Shown piece after piece: positions 10,626-21,754 of a stretch of DNA of 64,000 bases. A model generated the notes under the pieces. It was not told the DNA's origin. It ran no database searches and saw only the letters and a program-made list of their open reading frames with translations. The translations under genes were made by a program, and so were the position numbers. Source of the DNA: Cryptomeria japonica. Taxonomy: Eukaryota; Streptophyta; Pinopsida; Cupressales; Cupressaceae. The DNA lies in contig NC_081415.1 of NCBI RefSeq assembly GCF_030272615.1, positions 420,350,257 to 420,414,256 on the forward strand, read 5' to 3'. The number at the start of each line of letters is the position of its first letter. The stretch's first letter is position 1.

Positions 10626-11066
10626 GCTTGGTCCTTGGACTACTGGGCTGCTTTTGATAGTATTTGATGTTGCTTCCTTGTTATTGAGTTGTATGCCTTG
10701 CTCACTATTTTGGACTCCTTGCTCTGAGAACATTCTTTGTAGATTACCATCAAGGTTTTTTAGGACAGTCCTAATGTACTCCTTTGTGCTCCATGCAATG
10801 ATTTAATATCTTTATTCTTTATTAACATTTTTGGTCTGAGTGTGAAAAAGATACATCTACACACTGCTGCTCTTTAGATGAATCTTGACATAGTCCTTTG
10901 GCTGCTCACTATATTTGGGCATTGTGTTAGACTTTGAGGTCTGCAATTGCCTCTTCATTTGGTTGTTATATGTACCTCTATAGAATACTCTTAGGATCTC
11001 TTTAAAACAAAATCTAACTATCCCTTAACACTTATATTCACCTCCAATTTGAGTTTTGTTTCAAAT

Positions 11067-12173
11067 TGTTGGCTTGATGATGATGTTTGAGTTGTAATTG
11101 ATGACTTGTATCATGTTGTCATTGATAGAAACCATGTTTTGTTAGTCATTTGAGTCATTTAGTCCAACAGTTAAAGCCTAACTGGTAGTGGAGTCAGTTA
11201 AACAGTGAACCGATAAATAGGATAGGAAATTGGTAAACAAAGACAATGCTATGAGCAAGCGACCAGTACAAAAGATCGGTGAAGAGTTAGATATTGCGAT
11301 TTGGAATGTATGTTCATGACATTGGCATGAATCTATGACAGGAACCACATCAGCAGATTCGATGGCATGAGCAAGTTATGATGTACTGAGCGATCAATCA
11401 AGAAGAATAGTTAATCGGTAAAGCAGAGACACTTAGATCGATAAACCAGTAGATTTAATGTTTTATTTTTGTTTGTGGCCAACATAAGTAAAGCGTGTTG
11501 AACAAGATTGACCAGATACATTGAACCTAGGAAACTGTTCCAAGGTTTTTTGCCGACTTAGCAGAGCTATTTATAAAAAGATGAATATTGTGTGATGATG
11601 TATCAGAGTAAGGATCAAGATTGAAGATTTGATTGTGCGGTGGAAGGTAAAGCTCTCTATTGATGTTTAGTCGGTGTTAGTTGCAAAACTGAAGCGGATC
11701 TAATCATGCACATAGGTAGTATATGTAGATCAACTTCCTATTGTTTCCTAACAGTTGCAGCAGTCTAAATTCCTTAACCGGGTAGGTCCTAACAAGCCTG
11801 AATGTGTAAATCCCTTAACTAGGTAGCTCATTAATTTGAGTTTAAATCCTCTAGTGAGGTTACTCCTAACAGGGTTTTCTCTTAACCAGACATTATTGTA
11901 AAGCTCCTAACTGGGCTAGGCCTTTAACAGGGTGCATTCTGAAAGAGTCTAAATTTTGTGGGTACCAATTCCCATTGTGGTTTTTCCCATTTGGTTTTCC
12001 ACGTAAAAAATATTGTGTCATGTGGTGCATGTTTTATTGGGTGGTATCTTATGTGATTATTTTCCTTACATTCTTGTTAAGTTTCAAGTTGATAAAAGTG
12101 GTGATCAGATTTGTGTTGTTGTTTTTGCTTGCACTGATTCACCCCCCCCTCTTAGTGCCTTATAAGTTTATCA
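11067..12173 (+). repeat. Element E 5' LTR
   Basis: Starts TGTTGGCTTGATGATG and ends TTATCA just before the PBS; about 1.1 kb. A TATA box (TATAAAAAG) lies at about 11,572. Between 11,760 and 11,945 there is a degenerate repeat of units such as CCTTAACCGGGTAGGTCCTA. The U5 end has CTGATTCACCCCCCCCTCTT (12,134-12,153), shared with other copia LTRs here. Compared with the 3' LTR it has about 40 bp extra near 11,605 and lacks one repeat unit. Confidence 0.9.
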
Positions 12174-12175
12174 AT

Positions 12176-12188
12176 TGGTATCAGATCC
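12176..12188 (+). other. Element E primer-binding site
   Basis: TGGTATCAGATCC begins two bases after the LTR end. It matches the TGGTATCAGAGC complement of the initiator tRNA-Met 3' end used by copia elements, with one or two changes, and fixes the 5' LTR boundary. Confidence 0.85.
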
Positions 12189-12237
12189 TAATTTCCTTAA
12201 GGCTTAACCACTTGGGAAGGATCCTTAAGGGTATCAT

Positions 12238-13535
12238 GGGGGATATGAGTTATAGGGAGCTTTCTAACTGGCTTGCAAAATCTGAAGAAGCCCTAGGTGA
12301 GTTAAGAGTCAAGTATAAAGCTTCATTGGCTAAGAGGAGAGAGTTCGCTGAACAGTTGTATGAAATTCGTGAAAACAGTTCATCTGAAGAAGCTATCATT
12401 GATGCATTGACTAGTGAGGTGGAAAAACTGAATGATGATAAGTCAAATCTAAGGAGAGAGTTGGAAGCCCTTACCATTAGGATGAGTCAAGAGTTGGAAG
12501 CCAGGAGGGTTGCTGAAGACAAAATCAGAGAAAAGGATCATGAGATCTCTAAGCTGAATCGAGAGATTAGTGACTTGTATGCACATATTCATGAGGAAAA
12601 AGAAGAAAAATAAGAAATACAAGCTGATCTAGACATGGCTATGTCCCTTAGAGAAATTCTTATGAAGAAGAATGAAGATCTTACTAAGGAGTTGGTTGAT
12701 GCTAATGAGATAGTAGCTAAATACAACAAGAGCTCTATTATGCTTGATGAGCAGATCCAGTCACAAAGGTAGAATGGAGATACACATGGCTTGGGATACA
12801 CAACCTTTGAGAAAGGAGAGCCTTCTGGTACTAATGACATCATGCATGAAGGTAAATTTGCACCTAAGAACAAGAAAACCACCGGTAAGAAACCCTACAA
12901 ACTAGTATGCTTCATTTGTCACAAGGTAGGTCATACTGCTAATGTTTGTAGAAGCAGATCTAGTTCTTTTAATGGTTATAGGTCTAATGCTTATGAGGGT
13001 TACAAGCCTAGCACTTTTAATGGTTATTACTACAATTGCAACAAATATTGGCATAGAGCTATTGAGTGTAGGACTGGTATGAACAATTAGATATATTTCA
13101 TGAATCAGGGACCTAATGGTGTATGACAGAGATCTTTTAATGATCGGAGAAACCCTACTTGGCAGAGATCCAATTGAACCGGTCTAGTCTTTATGGAATG
13201 GAGTATGGAAAAAATTAACTTGTTCAATTTGTCACAACTTTGGACATGTTGCTATGAATTGCCAGAGAAGAACTGGTAGAGGCAATGTTGGACCTTGGAG
13301 AGCATCTGGAATGACATGTTTTCATTGTCACAAACCGAGACACCTTGAAAAGTTTTATAGAGCAAGAATGAACCAACTGGTTAATCAATCTGCTGACCAG
13401 AAAGGTAAGAAGAAGGTTTATGTGGAAGAAACTAGAGAAGAGATGGACAAGGTCTGGAGAAAGAAGAGTGAGGAGAAACCATCTGAAGATTCTAATTCTT
13501 CACCCAGTGTGGAGAATCCCTCACTGGCAAACTAA
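12238..13535 (+). pseudogene. Element E: truncated Gag with coiled coil and up to four zinc knuckles
   Basis: The ATG at about 12,237 follows the PBS closely. The first ~125 codons form a charged heptad-rich coiled coil (EEALGELRVKYKASL to SKLNREISDLYAHIHEEK). After a TAA and a TAG come knuckles CFICHKVGHTANVC (about 12,910) and YNCNKYWHRAIEC (first Cys lost). Then follow CSICHNFGHVAMNC (about 13,220) and CFHCHKPRHLEKFY (degenerate). A Lys/Glu-rich tail follows. The phrase FNGYYYNCNKYWHRAIEC resembles Sirevirus-lineage Gag. The N-terminal UBN2-type capsid part seen in element C is absent. Gag packages element RNA; this copy cannot, as it has stops. Confidence 0.75.
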
Positions 13536-13999
13536 GCTATGTATAAAGCTTAGGGGATCTTCTTGTCAAATCCATTTTTGGACCCCCTCAATGATTGTGC
13601 GGCAAGTTAAATCTACATAATTTGATGCATTATGATATTTAGAAGTGATTTTGTGTTGAAACCGGTAAGTTTAATGTGATATGAGAATCAATAACAAGTG
13701 TTACAGTTGAACAGTGATTAGGGTAAGTTTCAACAGTATTGCATTTAATGTAGTTTGTAAAAGGTAAATAAAAGGTGTTTTAGAGTTTCATTTGTTACCT
13801 TTGCATTCTCAAGAGCACATTTGTAGAGTGACTAAGGCAGAGAAGAGCATTTGTCTACTGCTTTGGTGAAATTTGATAGCTGATTGTGAAAATTTTGAAA
13901 GAAGTGAATCAGTGAAAGAGCGTTCAAACAGAAAACACTAGCTGCGAAAAAGTTGAAAGGTATTTATCTAAAGATCCAATCTGTGTTTGATTTTTTGCA

Positions 14000-16900
14000 A
14001 TGGATACACCACATATTGTTGATGTATCTATAAGGCCTCGACTGAAGTTTAAAAGGCATCCATAGAAGTTGACTTAAATCGATCTTGTTGGAGCCCTATC
14101 CAGCGTACCCTATGGTGTTTTGCATGTTGAAGATATCAGATCTTACATTCATTGCAAATTGGAGGATTTGGGGACACTTGCTATTTACGATCAATACTGG
14201 AAACTATGTGATAAGCAAGGATTGTTGAAAGATCAATTTAGGAGGGTTATCGATAAATTTTTTCATCATGATTTAAAATTTCTTGATGATTTTGAAGAGG
14301 AGCATGTTAGATATATTTTGAGTAGAGTTCATGACCAGTTTATATGGTTGGATAGACCGCACAAGATTACTAAGGAGGCGATTCATGTTGTCACCAGATT
14401 GTCTGCCACTGGTGAAGTTCCTATTTTAAGATCAATCCTAAAGGATGAGGTGATTCGATTGACTAACTCTAAATGGGATGGTCATGCAATGACTGTGAAT
14501 AATATTGATGATCTAGAAGTAAAGTTTGCATCTATGGTCATCGGTTACAGGGTTTACCACTCGAGCAAAATGAATAGCATTCCCGGAGTTGCTATCCATA
14601 CAGCTTATCGGATGTTGAAGGATAATGTTGACTATGATCTTGTAGAAGCTTTGAGAGTTGAATTGGAGTTGAATCTTCAATCTATCAAGAAGGACAAGCG
14701 AAAGAGATTCAAGTATGGTCAATTGATCATTGGATTGTTTACTATTTTCAAAAATTCTTTCCCGATATAGGTGAAATACAATGGTATGATGATACACCGA
14801 TATCCTTGCAAATCAAGAACAATATCAAGGTGCTTGGTAATGAGTTTATAAAGGTTATTTGGGGATACTTTAAGGATTTCTAGAAGAAAATGCATGACAG
14901 AGAAAGGATACCGACACAGGTGGTGAAAAGGTATGAGGACTCTATCTATATTATGGTTGATACTGATACTTGTCAGATGGAGGTTGTAGACCCAAGGACT
15001 TCATGGGTTATGCCTATGGGGTATGAGGTAGGAGAAAATATCTTGATTATTTATGCTGAAGATATCCTATCCAAACCAGTAGATCCCAATGTATCTAGGT
15101 CTGGAACATTTAAAGAGAAATCAATAGAGGTACATTCTGAGTTGGCTAAACTGGTAATAGCTAAGAAGGTTAGAAAATAACTTGAGCAATTTTCTCTTAA
15201 AAAAGGATTTACAAAAGAGGCAGTTGTAGAGGCTAGAGCTAAGTTTGTAGCAAGGAAGGCTGAATCCTCTAGTGCCCCAACTGGTACCAGTACCTATAGA
15301 CAAACAAGGATTATAGTGGTGAAGGAGAAGCTCCCTCCTACTCCTAAGATCCAGATTAGAAAAAAACCTAAGGAAGCTAAGCCTGAAGCACCCAAGGTGA
15401 AAGAAGTATATAGGAAAAGGAAGAAACAACAAGCACAAAGTACACTTGAAACTATTGAGGAAGAAGATATTGATTCTGAAGGTGAGAAGAAATAATTAAG
15501 TGCCAGTGGGAAGAAATCCAAAGTGGTTAGATCTCCTACTATGAAATCTGTAAAGCAACCGGTAAGTAAACTCACTTTACTTGAAAGGATTTTGGAGAAA
15601 ATAAGAAAGTATGGTATTTTGATTGATGTAAAGAGACATTATAACATTTTTGGTGAAGATGAACAAATGCAAATTGAAGACTATTGTTTGCTTTATGAAT
15701 AAGTATAGAAAAGCATTGATTGAGTTGCAAGGTTTGATACCTGATTCTTTTTACAATAAATTGGAAGCAATATGGAAGACTACTATAAAGTAGGACAAAG
15801 AATTTATTGAACTTTTATTGATGCACTTGCAACCGGAGACCTCTAGGGAGGATATTCAAGAAATTCTTTCTAAGTCAAGGGCATTATTTCTTACAAAGAA
15901 GAGGTTGAAAAGATTGTTAGTTTGTGAATCTTAGTCGGTACATGCTGAGACTGAGGAAATCTTGAAGAATTTTTTAGGACTTATTCCTAAAGAAGACAAG
16001 GAACCAGAGAGATTAAAGGGAGAAGATTTCCCTGACAATTTGGACATTAATGACATTATTCCGGATGAGATTGTCTTTGCTGACATAAGCACTAAGCAAA
16101 ATCCAATCATTATCCCTAACGAAGAGAATGTATTACCAGGAGCTACTTCAACCGATATAGGTGAAGAGATAACAAAAGCATAAAAGACAGATGAAGAAAT
16201 GACAAAGCCGCAGGTGAATGATAATGTACAAAACACAGCTACTAGAATAGTTAGATACACAATATCCACTGGTAGTTACACAAATAGAAGATGTGAAACC
16301 ACTGCACCACTAGTGAAGGACAAGGAGAAGGAAGAGGATAAAGTTGAAGAGAAAACAGAGGAGCATGAGAAGGATGTAGAGAAACAGATGGAGGAAGAAA
16401 AACAGAAGGAAGAGCAAGAACAAAAAGTGACTCCTAGGTCACTTACATCAAATTAAATTGTTGATGATGAGGAGGAGAATGACACTGCAGGTATACAAGG
16501 ACCGATTAAGATGGATATGTTGAGTCCCATTGAGCTAGTGGAGATTGCATTTGCCATGCAATCTAAGACACAAAAGAAAATAATGAAGGATCGGAGAAAA
16601 GAAGCACAAAGTATTCAAAGTGTTGTTGATATTCTATCCAATATATTACTAGAGACTAATATAGAAATTCTTCCTAATCCTATTGACAAACTGGAATAAC
16701 TGGTCACAACAACACGAGATCAAATGAAAAGCTTGGAGGAAGCTGCAATTAAGAACATGAAAAAGGAATATGAGAAGAAAAGAATAGAACAATTAATGAA
16801 AGACAAAGATAGAGTACTTCTTACTATCAACATGGACCTCATTAGAGAAGCCTTACAAACCGAAGGTAAAATCCTTTCCACTGTTGCAAATTTTTCATTA

Positions 16901-17309
16901 TTTTGTGATGATCTTAAGAAGAAGAGACAGGAAGCTCATTAGGATCTAATTTTTTTGAGTGAATCATTTAACCCCTCAAATTATTCAACAATCAATTTTG
17001 GTAGATCGGTAACTGCATTACAGTAGAGGCTTAAGGCTTATGAGGTTGAATAGGTGAAAAGGACAACTTCACTGCAGGAGCTGCAGACATTATTAGACCC
17101 TAAGATAGATATTTTGTAGAGAGGCTACAAGGAGACTCAAGCAATTTTGGCTACACCAGAGATGAGCACACTTGATACCATGGAGGAGATTGCATCTCAG
17201 ATCCAGACACATACTAAGATCACAGGGATACTTTTGGAGACTTAGCACAATGATTTGACACTTTTGAAGTCTAGTTTTGTAGATGTATTTCTTAAGATGA
17301 CATTATAAA
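14000..17309 (+). pseudogene. Element E: long unknown ORF2, charged with coiled-coil C-terminus
   Basis: The ATG at 14,000 opens a frame that runs, with two early stops, through a 216-codon open stretch (14,120-14,770). Its composition is protein-like (LEDLGTLAIYDQYWKL, EEEHVRYILSRVHDQFIWLD). A frameshift near 14,757 continues it through 14,890-15,180. Lys/Glu/Pro-rich segments (15,240-15,495) and predicted coiled coils (16,200-16,940) follow. I do not recognise the fold and see no pol motif or clear membrane segment. It sits where Sireviruses carry an env-like ORF, so a decayed env-like gene, a captured host gene, or an element-specific ORF are all possible. About eight stops and at least one frameshift: pseudogene. 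Confidence 0.6.
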
Positions 17310-17393
17310 ATATTTTGAACTCCTATATATTTTGGTAATGCAAATTTTGCTATATATTGCATTTATCTTTTTGCTTACCTTTGTCATTGTTGT

Positions 17394-17404
17394 CAAAGGG
17401 GGGG
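17394..17404 (+). other. Element E upstream polypurine tract copy
   Basis: CAAAGGGGGGG preceded by CATTGTTGT, about 165 bp before the PPT next to the 3' LTR. Element C has the same two-PPT arrangement. Multiple PPT copies have been reported for Sireviruses. Confidence 0.55.
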
Positions 17405-17558
17405 TAGTAGTATGAGTCAAAATTTTGTAAAGGAATGTAGTATACTTTAATAGCATGCAATTTCTAAGGGGGAGTCGTGTTATATATTTGAGTCATGAGA
17501 CATAATTTTTGTAATGTGACACTTAGACAAAAGATTCCTAAGTGTTGCCATCAATGCC

Positions 17559-17570
17559 AAAGGGGGAGAT
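17559..17570 (+). other. Element E polypurine tract
   Basis: AAAGGGGGAGAT lies directly before the 3' LTR start TGTTGGC. It is the expected plus-strand primer site in reverse transcription. CCATCAATG (17,548-17,556) precedes it and the reverse complement CATTGATGG follows inside the LTR (17,624-17,632). Confidence 0.85.
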
Positions 17571-18671
17571 TGTTGGCTTGATGATGATGTTTGAGTTGTA
17601 AATGATGACTTTTGTTGTGTTGTCATTGATGGAAACCATCTTAGTCCAACTGGTAAAGCCTAACTGGTAGTGGAGTCAGTTAAACAGTGAACTGGTAAAC
17701 AGGACAACAAACTAGTAAACAGAGACAATGCTATGATCAAGCAACTTGTACGAAATATCGGTGAAGAGTTAGATATTGCAGTTTGGAATGTATGTTCATG
17801 ACATTGGCAGGAGTCTATGATTGGAACCACATAAGCAGATTCAATGGTATGAGCAAGTTATGATGTACTGAGCAAGCAATCAAGAAGAATAGTTAACCGG
17901 TAGAGCAGAGACACTTAGATTGGTAAATCAGTAGATTTAATATTTTATTGTTGTTTGTGGCCAACATAAGTAAAGCGTGTTGAGAAAGATTGACTAGATA
18001 CATTGAACCTAGGAAATTGTTCCAAGGTTGTTTGCCGACTTAGCAGAGCTGTTTATAAAATGATGAATATTGTGTGATGATGTATCAGAGTAAGCTCTAT
18101 ATTGATGTTTAGTCGGTGTTAGTTGTAGAAATGAAGCAGATCTAATCAGGCACAGAGGTGCTATATGTAAATCAACTACTTGTTGTTTCCTAATAGTTGC
18201 AGCAATCTAAATCCCTTAACCGGTTAGGTCCTAACAAGCCTGGATGTGTAAATCCCTTAACTGGGTAGCTTATTAATTTGAGTTTAAATCCTCCAACGAG
18301 TTTACTCCTAATAGGGTAAAGTTCCTAACAGGGCTAAGTTGTAAATCCCTTGATCGGGTGACTCCTAACATGGTTTTCTCTTAACCGAGCATTATTGTAA
18401 AGCTCCTAACCGGGCTATGCCTTTAACAGGGCGCATTCTGAAAGAGTACAAATTTTATGGGTACCAATTCCCACCGTGGTTTTTCCCATTTGGGTTTCCA
18501 CGTGAAAAATATTGTGTCATGTGGTGCATGTTTTATTGGGTGTTAGCTTATGTGATTGTTTTCCTTGCATGCTTGTTCAGTTTCAATTTGATAAAAGTGG
18601 TGATCAGATTTATGTTGTTGTTTTTGCTTGCACTGATTCACCCCCCCTCTTAGGGCCTTATAAGTTTATCA
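17571..18671 (+). repeat. Element E 3' LTR
   Basis: Begins TGTTGGCTTGATGATG and ends TTTATCA, matching the 5' LTR along its length with scattered substitutions. It lacks about 40 bp present near 11,605, and its CCTAAC-GGG minisatellite (about 18,205-18,435) is one unit longer. The ORFs 18,417-18,700 lie wholly inside this LTR and are not genes. Confidence 0.9.
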
Positions 18672-18997
18672 CAGACTTGGGTTGGTTTGTAATATTCTAG
18701 GACTATCATGACTGTATTTGCCCTTAAAACAAATACTCAGACTTATAAAAAAGTCATAATAATAATTGATTGTAACAATGGCAAGGAATCATAAGTGATG
18801 AGAAGACAATATTCAAGGTAATTCTTTGTTCAAATTTACAAAAACCCTGGTCACAAACTTTACAAATATTATCAATATTGTGGAGCAATATGACTGAGAC
18901 GATTGTCTTGTGACTGGATGAATTGCCTTTCTTTGTTTATGCACTATGTTGTTGTCTTTATCTACTAGCCTCCAACACATGTTCTGAGATTTATTTG
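18672..18997 (-). pseudogene. Possible continuation of element 3 Gag, separated by the A/B structure
   Basis: The minus strand reads WRLVDKDNNIVHKQRKAIHP then TRQSSQSYCSTIL, a basic, Ser/Gln-rich segment. It could follow the Gag fragment that ends at 35,972 (NKSKNTINNGV), since the reading direction agrees and A/B lies exactly between. No target duplication joins the two sides, so this rests on orientation and composition. The rest of the stretch toward 18,672 holds nothing recognisable. Confidence 0.35.
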
Positions 18998-20022
18998 TGT
19001 CATGTATGTGATGTGCACCTGTACCTGCAAACACAAAACAATCAATAAATCATTACAAGCATGGTTAATGAATTTAAATCAAAGAAATATAAAACCATAA
19101 CTAAGCGATCTATCGTCTCCTAGTAAATGCGAATATGAATTTTGCTCTCAGATCTTGTTATCCAAATTCCAATGACTTGACTACACTTAGATGGAGGATT
19201 TAAATGATGAAGATGCATGATCTAGCAATGATAGCATGATTAATCTACATGATTTCATGATTATTCTAGAAAATAGGCTAGAATGAAGATGCAATTAAGC
19301 TAAGATTTGAACATGATAACAATGCTTGAAATGATAAACTAGAAGCTAGATGCCTATAATAATAATGCTTGAATGCAAATGAGATGAATCAATCGGGATG
19401 CAAAAAATGATATGAAATTGGGACCCTTTGTGCTCCAAAATGAGGCCTATTTAGAAGATTTCCCAAGGCTAAGGGTGATGTGACAAGAATCAACAGTCAA
19501 GATTGATTTGAAGATATCAATGGTTAAATTGGAGGAGTGTTGAGAAGAGGTTGGATTAAAGGGAACATCTATCATCTCTATGGTGACAAGTGTCAAGAGG
19601 CTTCTAGAAGAGGTTAGATGAAAGGGAACACTTAGTGACAAGTGTCACAAAGCTTCTAGAAGAGGTTGGATGAAAGGGGACATGGTGGTTAGGATGGAAT
19701 GGGTTAGGTTTAGGAGTGGTAGAAGTTAGGAGAATTTGAATTTAAAAATTCAAATAATAGGAAAAGGCTAATTAATCTCAATCAACTCATAATTGATTTG
19801 TTTTAATTAATTAGAGGATTAGAAGAAATTATTTTGATGGAGGAAATTAATTAATCAAAGGGTTGAAATGAACCTATTAAATAAATCCTTAGATTTATTA
19901 ATAAGTAGATGAATGGGAGATTTAATCAAATTATTGATGAATTCAATTAAATTGGGGAGGAGGATTAATTAAATAATTGCTTATTTAATTAATTATCTTC
20001 AGACCATTTTTAGGTGTATACA
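18998..20022 (-). repeat. Copy A 3' LTR
   Basis: In element sense it starts TGTATACACCTAAAAATGG next to a PPT and ends CATACATGACA, about 1.0 kb. It aligns with the B 3' LTR at 34,932-35,971. Inside U3 is a perfect 13-bp palindrome (19,964-19,993). The TATA box seen as TATAAATAGG in B is changed to TCTAAATAGG here (about 19,450). Its outer flank shows no target duplication with B's outer flank. Confidence 0.85.
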
Positions 20023-20037
20023 TTTTGCCCCTCTTTG
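20023..20037 (-). other. Copy A polypurine tract
   Basis: Reads CAAAGAGGGGCAAAA in element sense, immediately before the LTR start TGTATACACC. It is the same as in copy B at 34,918-34,931 and fixes the inner LTR boundary. Confidence 0.8.
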
Positions 20038-20330
20038 AAGAAAGGTGTGATGACGCATTGATTCAAAGAATAATCTCATTTTGATGCTGATATTTATTTC
20101 ATAGGATGCCCTAGCTCTTGATTGCTAAATTCTGGTATGATGATGCCCCCTCGAGAGATCAATTGAGATAATTGATCTTTGGAGTTTTTGTGAAATTGAT
20201 ATTGCGATAGATTTGATTTGATCTCTGCAACTGTGTTTTGATGAAAATGTGAGTTATTGTATTAGCTTGATTGCTTAGATTGGTAAGATTGATAAATCTT
20301 GATCAATTAGATTGATAAGATCAACATTTA

Positions 20331-20522
20331 GTCTGGTTTTAGGAAGGATTCATCCTATATAAGACAATGATGATCAAAGCGTCTGGTTTCAGGAAGGATT
20401 CATCCTGTATAAGACATGATCAGAACATTTGGTTTCAAGAAGGATTCATCTTGTATAAGACATGAATCAGAATCAGATCATCTGGTTTCAAGAAGGATTC
20501 ATCCTATATAAGACATGATAGA
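20331..20522 (-). repeat. Four-copy tandem repeat (~46-53 bp) upstream of the 3' LTR, copy A
   Basis: Units begin near 20,331, 20,381, 20,428 and 20,480, each with CTGGTTTCAGGAAGGATTCA followed by TCCTGTATAAGACATGA. In element sense each unit has TCTTATATAGGATGAATCC, a TATA-like word plus a short AGGA/TCCT hairpin. The same four-copy array is at 34,440-34,622 in B. Confidence 0.8.
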
Positions 20523-20869
20523 GAGATTAGGTTTGAATGATTGATTTGATTTGATAAGGTTGATTAGATAAAGAACTGACAGTTTGTTGATATCAAGTTG
20601 CAGAAAGATTTGGATATGCTGATGTTGATTCTGTTGAGAGAGATAGCATAAGATTTGGGCTAGGTCGATAATATCAAAAGAGATGAGTCATCATTCTGAT
20701 TGTGTATACACTTGTGATGATACTTTGATGATTCCTGTGTTAGATTTAACCTTGGATAAAAGGAGCATGTAGGATCCCCTACAAGAATGAAATGCAAAGC
20801 TACGACCAGACCAGTCACTAGATTATTTTGTGTTTTTGTCATCATTGAGATTTTGAAATATGGGAAGTG

Positions 20870-20990
20870 AGTGAAAACATTGATGGTATAATTAAACCAC
20901 GATGACCTGAGCACTTCTTTCCTGGATTTTGATATAGCAAGTTAACACAAGCATCGAGGTATAATTGAACCAAGATGACCTGAGTGTTGC
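20870..20990 (-). repeat. Doubled ~75-bp unit in the post-pol tail, copy A
   Basis: CATTGATGGTATAATTAAAC then CACGATGACCTGAG (20,879-20,912) recurs as CATCGAGGTATAATTGAACC then AAGATGACCTGAG (20,952-20,984). The same pair is present at about 7,395-7,500 and 33,935-34,070. Between 21,090 and 21,654 lie further non-coding blocks shared with B. The T-rich stretch 21,655-21,754 corresponds to B's A-rich array. Confidence 0.7.
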
Positions 20991-21754
20991 TTGCATAAAA
21001 CAAGCAATATTAATCATTTCAATATGCAAATTGGAAATATATTCAATGATACTCCAATGATCATGTCTCAAGACAAGTTTGCACATATTAATGATTAATT
21101 TTCAGACAACAGACAAGAAAAAAATTTCATGTTCCTTCCTTGTTCCTCTAGTCAAAGACATCCCGGAGTCACTCAGAAATCATGATAGCGAAAAGCAATA
21201 TAAAAAAGTTGAACAATCATGTTAAAATCACTATCCAAAAGATATCATCCACCGAAAAGTGTGTCATAGGCTTAGATTGACTTTGTGATAGTTTGATAAT
21301 TGATAGTTTGATCTCGTGTTCAATGTTGGATATGTCTCAGTTTTCGCTTGATAACAGTTGTCTGATTGTTTTCTCTACCTGTTTGATTAAGCTCAAAATT
21401 GATCCAAATTTTTTCTCCCATCTAGGTGTAGGATTTTGCCCCAAGCCTAGAAACAAAGTTGTTACGATGTATCCAATGATCCAAACCATGGCAAGAAGCC
21501 ACCTGGGATGTCTCCGTATTTACAAAGGCTTTATGATGGATATGAACATTGCTGATGGAAAATGAATGGATGCAAGAAGAAAAATGCATGAACTAATAGA
21601 TGGAAGAGCTTGCAGATAGATAGCGCCTGTTTGCCAAGTTTTCACCGTCTGCTTTTATTGCACTTTTTCTCATATTTGATTTTTTTCTGCTTTTTTCACT
21701 ATTTTTTTTTTTTAATGCTTTTTTCACTGTTTTTTTTTTTTTTTTTTTGATTTT

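Larger units (their letters stand above)
11067..18671 (+). mobile_element. Element E: non-autonomous copia/Sirevirus-related LTR retrotransposon with unknown ORF2
   Basis: It is bounded by two related LTRs (11,067-12,173 and 17,571-18,671), with a tRNA-Met-type PBS after the first and a polypurine tract before the second. The internal 5.4 kb encodes a coiled-coil plus zinc-knuckle Gag fragment and a second long decayed ORF. I find no protease, integrase, RT or RNase H motif on the plus strand. Its LTR U5 and leader resemble those of the coding copia element C, so C-like proteins may have mobilised it. Flanks (CAAAT left, CAGAC right) are not a clean 5-bp duplication. Confidence 0.8.

Noticed and set aside
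10477-10806. 109-codon hydrophobic ORF as a possible host membrane protein
   Set aside because: It spans a TATA/PBS-like LTR end, has no recognisable domain, and composition is no better than neighbouring random frames.
11062-18676. Target-site duplication of element E (CAAAT/CAGAC)
   Set aside because: Only three of five bases agree; not enough to claim a duplication.
18417-18700. Overlapping ORFs with a hydrophobic stretch, also seen at 11,975-12,200
   Set aside because: They lie inside the two LTRs of element E (U5 end), so the repetition reflects LTR duplication, not a gene family.
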